From Rhizomys pruinosus (taxonomy: Eukaryota; Chordata; Mammalia; Rodentia; Spalacidae): a stretch of DNA of 64,000 nt. Below the pieces are notes generated by a model that saw nothing but the letters and a program-made list of their open reading frames with translations, searched no databases and was not told the origin of the DNA. Positions within the stretch are counted from its first letter, which is position 1; the number at the start of each line of letters is the position of its first letter. Position numbers and translations under genes: made by a program. Positions 56,880 through 64,000 of this stretch are shown one piece after another. The DNA lies in NCBI GenBank assembly GCA_009823505.1, contig VZQC01005084.1, positions 152,004 to 216,003 of the forward strand, in the 5' to 3' direction.

Positions 56880-57175
56880 TAGGGTGATACAGGCCAGAGG
56901 AAGGTTAATATGTCTGCGGGCACAAGAACCTCTGATATGACAGCATTGGCACAGATCCTTGCACTCATCTCCACCCTGCATCCCCCAGGAAATGGTTCCA
57001 AATGCTGGAAGTGTGGCCAGGCAGGTCATTGAGAACCATCTGTTCTTATGTAGCTCCTGCCCCATCCAGGAACACCAAGCAGACCTCCATGCCTTGTCCA
57101 AAATGCCAGAGGGAATTACACTGGGTATGGGAATACTGCTCAAAATATACTGAAGATGGCACCCCAATCAATGAA
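56880..57175 (+). pseudogene. Retroviral gag nucleocapsid zinc-knuckle fragment
   Basis: In one plus-strand frame the sequence gives a CWKCGQAGH knuckle start; after a one-base frameshift it continues to a second knuckle CPKCQRELHW. Two CCHC-type knuckles separated by a Pro-rich linker resemble class II (IAP/ERVK) nucleocapsid. It is short, frameshifted and non-functional. Confidence 0.65.
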
Positions 57176-57195
57176 GTTTAAAATTAGAGTTCTAA

Positions 57196-57350
57196 AGCCG
57201 CGTGTGGTGGCTCATGCCTTTAATCCTAGCACTTGGGAGGCAGAGACAGGCTGATCTTTGTGAGTTCAAGGCCAGCCTGGTCTGCAGAGTGAGTTCCAGG
57301 ACAGCTGGGGCTATAGGGAGACCCTGTCTCGAAAAGACAAAAAAAAAAAA
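57196..57350 (+). mobile_element. B1 SINE, young
   Basis: Flanked by AAAATTAGAGTTCTAAA and AAAATTAGCGTTCTAAA copies. Confidence 0.9.
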
Positions 57351-57364
57351 AAAATTAGCGTTCT

Positions 57365-57593
57365 AAAAGATTTTTTAATTTTTTTATTTTTGTATGTGTT
57401 TGAATGTACTATATGCATGTAGGTTTGTGCACCCATGTCGTGCAATGCTGAGGAGGTCAGAAGAGGGTGTGGATTCCCCTGGAACTGGAGTTAAAGATGG
57501 TTCTCAGCCGCCATGTGGGTGCTGGGATTGAAACCCAGGTCTTCCATAAGAACAACCAGTGCTCTTAACCACTGAGCCATCTCTCCAGCCCCT
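57365..57593 (-). mobile_element. B2-like SINE, short form
   Basis: T/A-rich tail on the left and 'gccatctctccagcccc' on the right. Confidence 0.87.
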
Positions 57594-57654
57594 CTTACAT
57601 TCTTTTACATAATGTTTATATCAAGTTCCAGTTTTCTCTGTCCTTTAAATTTTG

Positions 57655-57815
57655 GTTCTTTTTAATTTTATTTTTATTTTTTTGGTCTTTTTGAGACAGG
57701 GTCTCCCTGAAGTCCCAGCTGGCCTTAACTTACTTTGTAGACCAGGCTGGCCTTGAACTCACTGAGACTGCCTCCCAAGTGCTGGGATTAAAGGCATGCA
57801 CCACCATGGCCAGCC
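57655..57815 (-). mobile_element. B1 SINE
   Basis: 'ttggtctttttgagacaggg' to 'ccaccatggccagcc'; 13-bp central loss. Confidence 0.85.
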
Positions 57816-57829
57816 TTGAGTCATGTTTT

Positions 57830-58290
57830 TAAATTTTTTTCCTTATAATATCATATTTTTGTATGTTTCCAGGCGTTGAGATCTAACATTTCCATGCAAA
57901 GAGGTATCACATAATTATATTGTCTTCACGTGTTACTCTGTCTTGAGATTATTTTATGCTATGGCCACTTAATCTTTTTCTTCATTCTTGTGTACAAAAA
58001 CTATTAGTTTAAATTTCATCCTGGCATATCTAATCGAAATATAAATATTTACTTTATAAATCCAGGTATCCTAAACATCTTTAAGTAAATATTCATGCTG
58101 AACTACAAGGCCTAGGCAACAGAAGCTTATTCTAATCTTTTAATCTCACCACACCTTAAGGGTAGACCCTGATGCAATTCTAAACCTGCTGACTTGGGGA
58201 AGTTGTGTTTCTCCTTGGGTATTAAACAATGATGTGATTTACTAAAGAGTTAACTACAAACAACTGTGGATAAAGCCAACTCATAAAAAG
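57830..58290. other. 5' flank of RLF with no recognised feature
   Basis: AT-rich sequence without SINEs or exons that I can see. Confidence 0.5.
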
Positions 58291-58300
58291 GATTTACTTT

Positions 58301-58540
58301 GGGGCTGGAGAGATGGCCTAGCAGTTAAGAGCACCAACTGCTCTTGCAGAGGACCCGGGTTCAATCCCCAGCACCCACATGGCGGCTGAGAACCGTCTGT
58401 AACTCCAATTCCAGGAGAACTCCAGTTCCAGGGGAATCCGACACCCACTTCTGACCTCCCAAGCATCGCACGACATGGGTGCACAAACCTACATGCAGAC
58501 AGTACATTCATACACATAAATAAATAATATTTTAAAAAAT
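58301..58540 (+). mobile_element. B2-like SINE, long form
   Basis: Flanked by GGATTTACTT and GGATTCACTT. Confidence 0.9.
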
Positions 58541-58731
58541 GGATTCACTTCATACTTTTGGTATCTTCAGTTTATAATTGGTTTCAACAAGAGATTAATC
58601 TTGTTGCAGTGATTCCCTGGGGGCCATACAGAGCCCCTTAGCTCCACAATGTAACCTGAGAGGCATGCATTGTCTGCTCTGCCATGTGCCTTCACTGTTA
58701 GCTTTAAATTTTCTCTCTGCTGGGGCTGGAG

Positions 58732-58952
58732 AGATAGCCTAGTGGTTAAGAGTGCCAACTGCTCTTGCAGAGGACCCGGGTTCGATCCCCAGCACCCACA
58801 TGGCGGCTGAAAACTGTCTTTAACTCCAGTTCCAGGGGAATCCGACGCCCTCTTCTGACCTCCGTGGCATTGCATGACACAGGTGCACCAACCTACGTGC
58901 AGATAATACATTCATACACATATGAAAATAAATAAAAAATTTAAAAAAAATG
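58732..58952 (+). mobile_element. B2-like SINE, short form
   Basis: Perfect 11-bp duplication TTCTCTCTGCT at 58,721-58,731 and 58,953-58,963. Confidence 0.92.
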
Positions 58953-59274
58953 TTCTCTCTGCTTAATGGGGTTAATTCTCCCTTGAGGTAATTGTGTCCA
59001 GTTTAAATACCCCCTGAATCTGTGACAGGAAAAAAAAAAATGAGAACATTATAAATTTGTAAAGGCATTGTAAATTTGAGACAACAAATACATAATATCA
59101 ATTTAATGTTTTACTAAATACATAATTGCCTCTCTCTACCTGCTGTTTACACTCCTTCAATACCTGAGGCAAGGTTTTTAGTAATCTACTCTCTGATAAA
59201 TAAATTGTCATGTAAGCTAAGACTGTTAAATCACAATAGGGCTCCTGGTCCTTAAGGATATAAATAAATTTTAA

Positions 59275-59445
59275 ATGTATTTATTTTTGTTTTATGTGTA
59301 TGAGTTTTATACCTGCATGTGTGTAAGTGTACCCACATCATGCAATGCCCATGGGTTTCAGAAGAGGGTGTTGGATTCCCTGGAACTGGAATTATAGATA
59401 GGTGTTGAGCCATCATCACTCCATGTGAGTGCTGGAAGGATAGAA
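59275..59445 (-). mobile_element. Old B2-like SINE
   Basis: 'ttttatgtgtatgagttttat' and 'agaagagggtgttggattcc'; head lost. Confidence 0.65.
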
Positions 59446-59593
59446 ATTAATTTTAAGGAAAAAAAAAAAGAAATTAATTTTAAGGAATGATGACTTCTGC
59501 TCCAGAGACCAATCTATTTCTACATTTAGATATGTTTTATATTTAAGACATTTAACCACTAGGTAGAACATCTTTGGAGTGAACAGACAGAGG

Positions 59594-59596
<3 letters not shown>

Positions 59597-59632
<36 letters not shown>
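59597..59632. repeat. (GT)n microsatellite
   Basis: About 18 units followed by GTT repeats. Confidence 0.95.
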
Positions 59633-59633
<1 letters not shown>

Positions 59634-59707
59634 TGTTGTTGTTGTTTATTTGTTTTTAACCAAACTTATGTAAAACTTTTCTGAACATTTAGAAAGAATT
59701 AGTCACA

Positions 59708-59935
59708 GGGCTGGAGAGATGGCCTAGTGGTTAAGAGTGCCGACTGCTCTTGCAGAGGACCAGGGTTCGATCCGCGGCACCCACATGGCAGCTGAGAACC
59801 GTCTTTAACTCCAGTTCCAGGAGAATCCGACACCCTCTTCTGACCTCCGTGGCATTGCACAACACAGGTGCACCAACCTACATGCAGACAGTACATTCAT
59901 ACACATAAGAAAATAATAAATAAATTAATTAATTT
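59708..59935 (+). mobile_element. B2-like SINE, short form
   Basis: Complete head to AATAAATAAATTAATT tail, ending at the ambiguous base 59,936. Confidence 0.88.
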
Positions 59936-59936
59936 N
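59936..59936. other. Ambiguous base (N) beside a 113-bp tandem duplication
   Basis: The second ambiguous base lies at the A-rich tail of a B2-like SINE and immediately precedes a directly repeated 113-bp unit. It may mark a low-quality or joined position. Confidence 0.95.
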
Positions 59937-60166
59937 TGTGGAGCTGGGTTCATGTCTGGTTTCAAAATTTACAGAAGGTTTTTAGTTAAGAGTGCTCTGC
60001 ATACTCATCCCTGGAGGGAGGAGGTGTGTTCCTCCCCCTTCTGTTTTTTGTGGACTGAGGGTTCATGTCTGGTTTCAAAATTTACAGAAGGTTTTTAGTT
60101 AAGAGTGCTCTGCATACTGCATCCTGGAGGGAGGAGGTGTGTTCCTCCCCCTTCTGTTTTTTTGTT
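59937..60166. repeat. Direct tandem duplication, 113-bp period
   Basis: Two copies with only a few differences start at 59,937 and 60,050. Each runs from 'tgtgga' through 'gtttcaaaatttacagaagg' to 'cctcccccttctg' and a T run. The first abuts the ambiguous base 59,936. Confidence 0.9.
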
Positions 60167-60312
60167 CCCAGCACCCACATGGTGGCTAATGATCGTCTGT
60201 AACTCCAGTTCCAGGGGATTCAATACCCTTTTCTGACTTCTACGGGGATTGTATGACATGGACGTATTTACATACATGCAGTCAAATGCATAAAATAAAA
60301 ATTAAAAAAGCT
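60167..60312 (+). mobile_element. B2-like SINE, 5' truncated
   Basis: Starts at 'cagcacccacatggtggc' directly after the tandem duplication. Confidence 0.75.
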
Positions 60313-60324
60313 AAGAGTTGCTCA

Positions 60325-60482
60325 GAAGGGCTGGGCATGGTGGTGCACGCCTTTAATCCTAGCACTTGGGAGGCAGAGGCAGGCGGATCTCTGTGAGTTC
60401 AAGGCCATTCTGGTTGACACAGTGAATTCCCTGGAGCTCCAGGGAGACTTTGTCTCAAAAAGACAAAAAAAAAAAAAAAAAA
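60325..60482 (+). mobile_element. B1 SINE
   Basis: 'gggctgggcatggtggtgca' to A tail. Confidence 0.86.
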
Positions 60483-60503
60483 GGATCAGGACCCACCAGC
60501 GGG

Positions 60504-60591
60504 AGACTTAACCTGTCTGAATATCCAGAAAGTGTAGTAACATGGGCAGACTTAACCTGTCTGAATATCCAGAAAGTGTAGTAACATGGGC
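60504..60591. repeat. Perfect tandem duplication, 44-bp unit
   Basis: The unit starting 'agacttaacctgtctgaat' occurs twice back to back with no difference, within the second ERV relic. Confidence 0.9.
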
Positions 60592-61481
60592 ATATGTCCT
60601 CATCCCTTTGGACTAGTGTCCTAGCTCTAAATTTTGATAATGATTCTGCTCTTAATCCAACCATGGGCCCATAGCCCCCTGGACAGCAGGAACATACAGC
60701 AAACCTTGAACTGAACTTATAATTATTGGCCATCTATATCTTGTATCCAGCACCATATGGTACATTTGGCTGTTTGTTGGGTAGGTGATGTCCCATGTTT
60801 AGCTCGTCTGATTCCAGTAGCAAGGTCCACCAAGGTATAGGCATATGAGTTGCTATTTGTCTTGGGTGGTCCTATATAATCAATTTATAACATGTAATCA
60901 AACTGTGTAGGTATGTGTATAACTGGAGGAGTCCTGTGTCTGAATCTAGTAGAACTTTGTGGGTAAGATTGACAGTTTCTAATAATATTCTTTCACTTTT
61001 GCCAAGTTACCTTCAAATTTCTATTTTGGAACCACTGGAATAAGGCATGTGTGCCTATACATCCCAATGTTTTATGTAATTATAATATCTCCTTGTCTAT
61101 GATTAGTCCCTCATTACTAGGTATCTGTATTTTCCATTCTCTGCCTAATTCGAATTTGGAGTCTCCTCTAGATTTAATTTTCCAATTTCCTTTAACATTT
61201 TAATTTTTGCTGTAGCACTTGCTAATTTGTCTTCTATTTCATTCTTCTTTGATGTAGGATCCTGTTTCCTAGTGTGTGCATCTACATGATTAACATGTAT
61301 TTTTATTTTATGACTAAGGGATTCTATTTCTTTCCATGTTTCCTTGGACTATATGTCCTTTCCATTAATTTTCCAGTCAGTTACTTTCCATTTAGAAGAC
61401 CAAATGGTTATTCCATTGCAAATACACCAGGAATCTGAGAAAATGAATATTTGCTTTTTACCTTGCTCAGCTGATTTTCTT

Positions 61482-61722
61482 TTTTTTTAATTTTATTTAT
61501 TTCTGTATGTGTATGAATGTACTGTCTGCATGCAAGTTTGTGCACCCGTGTAGTGCAATGCCGCGGAGGTCAGAAGAGGGTCTCAGACTCCCCCGGAACT
61601 GGAGCTCTCCTGGAATTGGAGTTTCAGACGGTTCTCGGCCGCCATGTGGGTGCTGGGGATCGAACCTGGGTCCTCTGTAAGAGCAGTCGGCGCTCCTAAC
61701 TGCTAGGCCATCTCTCCAGCCC
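61482..61722 (-). mobile_element. B2-like SINE, long form, young, inside ERV pol
   Basis: Duplication CTCAGCTGATTTTCT on both sides; splits the RNase H region of the second ERV relic. Confidence 0.93.
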
Positions 61723-62651
61723 CTCAGCTGATTTTCTTAATGCCAATAATGCTGCTATTACTTCTGCATGTTTTACTATCCAGATTTACTATCACCTTCC
61801 TCCATGATATCCATTCCATCCCCTGGTCTATACGCAGCCACTTTCCATTGTACCTTGGTACCATTGGAGGTTGCTGATCCATCTGTGAACCATGCATTGG
61901 CAACCATATCTGAGCATTCCATTGGTTCCCATATTCTAATAGGTGCCACTTTCTGGGGAGGCATTTAGGGATTTCAATGAGGAGTAACTGAGTGATTTCC
62001 TCAGTCCAGAAAGGCACTGACCACTTAGCTACCACATCCCAGTCATGAAGGAATTCTTGTAAGTACCATTTCTACTGTAATACTTTTCCTTCCATTGCCA
62101 AGCCAAAAAAGCTTTTGCTTTGGTTCTGATCCAGTCCATCATTAGGATGGGCACCTGAGTGACCACTGGGTGTCTGACAATCAGGGATGGGTAGATCGTA
62201 ATGCTTCATAATATGTCCAGATTTATTTCTCAAAAAGAGAGTATTAGGTGCATATGGAAAACGTTTGCAATAGAAGCCAATTGGTAAAATGGCCTTCTTA
62301 GTGAAGAGTCTCCAATTACCATAATAATCTAGGAAGATGATATCAGTAATTATAGTGTCAAGCATCAATAGTGGCCAACTGTGGGTGTTCTACTATAAGC
62401 TTGCATGCTATCTGGAAAGATTCTTTTTGATTGAGCCCTATTCAACCTCTGAGGCTTTTTTTTTAATAACTTGATATAATGGCTTCATTATAATTTATGA
62501 GTATGGTATATGATTCATCCAATAGAACATACCAATCAAATGTTGCATCTGTGTTTTATTTGTTTGTTACTTTAAGCTAAGTATCTTATTAAGTACTAGG
62601 CTGGGTATCTTTTCTCCTTCAGATGTCCAGAGGACTCCCAAGAATTTTTTT

Positions 62652-62806
62652 TTTTTTTGTCTTTTTTTTGAGACAGGGTCTCCCTGTAGTCCCAGCTGTC
62701 CTGGAACTCACTCTGTAGACCAGGCTGGCCTTGAACTCACAAAGATCCACTTTCTTCTGCCTCCCAAGTGCTAGGATTAAAGGCCTGCACCACCACGCCC
62801 TGTGAC
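62652..62806 (-). mobile_element. B1 SINE inside ERV pol
   Basis: Flanked by CCAAGAATTTT duplications; interrupts the RT KFLG region. Confidence 0.9.
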
Positions 62807-62890
62807 ACCCAAGAATTTTGTAGATGTGTCTGTGCCATACACCTTGTCAGGATTGATGGTCCAGCCATCCTATTTTAGTAAGCTTATTAA

Positions 62891-63238
62891 TGTGGGGGTG
62901 TTAGTCCCACAATTGGACAGGGTTACTCCAGTAACATCCTGGGGACTACGTCGTCGAGTGCAAATCTGTTTATTCTATGCAACAAGCAGTTTATATAGGT
63001 CTGGGGCAGGTAGCTTCTACATCATATGGCCTCACCTCCCTGTGACCAATCCTAGACCTCCATACCGTCACACATCATCCCAGCCTGTGGGACGTACCCA
63101 GAAAGGAGCAAGCAGACAAGTTGGCTCATGGCACCAAGCTAGAGCTAGCATCAGGTGACAGGGTGTGCCCTAGTGTGCTAGGCAGTTTGTGCTTGCACAT
63201 GTACAAGATACACCTGAGTCCAGTACTGTTGTCCCACA
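62891..63238 (-). mobile_element. Solo LTR of the same ERV2 family, inserted in an older ERV pol
   Basis: A 348-bp LTR with TGTGGG/CCCACA ends and perfect 6-bp TATTAA duplications (62,885-62,890 and 63,239-63,244). Reverse transcriptase coding similarity continues on both sides, showing insertion into a pre-existing element. It is shorter than the 29.6-kb copy, mainly in the region next to the left end. Confidence 0.88.
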
Positions 63239-63600
63239 TATTAAAATATTTTTGCAGTCTTCTACCTTCTGTTTATCAGTTCCTGAAATTAAGATATCAT
63301 CTACAAATGGCAGTACTAAACAGTCTGTATCTGGAGCCTTATCTAAGGTCCACCAAAATGTTACATGTGCTATAATAGGACTATTTTTTTCCTTTTTTTA
63401 AGACTATTTTTTTCTTTTCTTTTGCCACGTGTTCACACATGAAATAGGACTATTTTTGTTACCTTGTGGTGCCCTAGTGCATCTGTACTGTTTTTTGATC
63501 AATGTAAATGTTGTACAGTCCATAGAATTTTCATGTAAGGGAATACTGAAAAACATGTCTAAAAGATCTATTGTACGGAAATATATAGGGTAGGCTTTTT

Positions 63601-63750
63601 TTTGTGTGATTTTGAGACAGGGTCTCCCTATAGCCCTAGCTGTCCTGGAACTCATTCTGTAGACCAGGCTGGCCTTGAACTCACAGAGATCCACGAGCCT
63701 CTGCCTCCTGAGAGCTAGGATTAAGGGCATGTGCCTCCATGCACAGCCGA
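63601..63750 (-). mobile_element. B1 SINE inside ERV pol
   Basis: Flanked by GGGTAGGCTTTTT duplications at 63,588-63,600 and 63,751-63,763. Confidence 0.92.
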
Positions 63751-63774
63751 GGGTAGGCTTTTTAAATTTTATTT

Positions 63775-64000
63775 ATTTATTTTTTTTTTAATTTTTTTTT
63801 TTTCTGTATGTGTATGAATGTACTGTCTGCATGCAGGTCTGTGCACCCGTGACGTGCAATGCCGCGGAGGTCAGAAGAGGGTGTCGGATTCCCCTGGAAC
63901 TGGAGTTCTCCTGGAATTGGAGTTTCAGACGTTCTCAGCCGCCATGTGGGTGCTGGGGAATCGAACCTGGGTCCTCTGCAAGAGCAGTCGGCGCTCTTAA
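63775..64000 (-). mobile_element. B2-like SINE, long form, cut by window end
   Basis: T-rich tail and duplicated central block; the head lies just past 64,000. Confidence 0.88.

Larger units (their letters stand above)
60490..63780 (-). pseudogene. Second endogenous retrovirus pol relic (RT, RNase H, integrase)
   Basis: A reverse transcriptase region begins near 63,750 and contains an FVDD box at 63,296-63,307 (Phe in the usual Tyr position). It resumes left of the solo LTR with a KFLG motif near 62,810, split there by a B1. An RNase H FTDGS segment lies near 61,875-61,890. Integrase-like sequence lies at about 61,080-60,720. There are many stops. No LTRs of its own are visible, and the class is uncertain though its pol resembles ERVL-like or class I elements more than IAP. 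Confidence 0.8.

Overview
The window is mammalian nuclear DNA from a muroid rodent. Two SINE families, a B1-like (7SL-derived) and a B2-like (tRNA-derived) element, fill much of it. Introns and a CpG-island promoter are present and there is no operon structure. The consensus forms do not look like laboratory mouse or rat to me, but I cannot name the species from sequence alone.

The one real gene is on the minus strand: the 5' half of RLF (rearranged L-myc fusion, a ZNF292-related C2H2 zinc-finger nuclear protein). Exon 1 lies in a CpG island near 54.6-54.8 kb. Exons 2 to 5 follow leftwards at 27,953-28,107, 25,325-25,406, 15,811-15,943 and 5,975-6,177. All junctions are GT/AG, the phases fit, and the five exons give 272 uninterrupted codons. 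The remaining exons, including the zinc-finger region, must lie beyond the left edge. Everything right of about 55.1 kb is 5' flank, where I see no host gene.

Layout from left to right. 1-5,974: intron 5, with a 35-bp minisatellite and SINEs. 6,178-15,810: intron 4, with SINEs, an old L1 fragment and a MaLR-type LTR piece. 15,944-25,324: intron 3, almost half of which is a minus-strand ERVL-type provirus (18,051-24,595) with decayed gag, pol and dUTPase, both LTRs, a leucine-type primer-binding site and a 5-bp target duplication inside an older SINE. 25,407-27,952: intron 2, with an ERVL-related LTR. 28,108-54,587: the 26.5-kb intron 1, which holds a solo ERV2-type LTR, old L1 pieces, many young B2-like SINEs with perfect target duplications, and an orphan exon matching dynein-2 heavy chain (DYNC2H1) at 49,612-49,776. 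55.1-64.0 kb: 5' flank, with a decayed gag zinc-knuckle fragment and a second minus-strand ERV pol relic broken by a solo LTR, B1 and B2-like insertions.

The most unusual observation is the DYNC2H1-like exon. It keeps its splice acceptor and 55 open codons in the same orientation as RLF, and it ends at a single ambiguous base abutting a SINE. It is either a captured gene fragment or an assembly chimera. Boundaries of SINEs are approximate (about 5-15 bp) unless target duplications are given.
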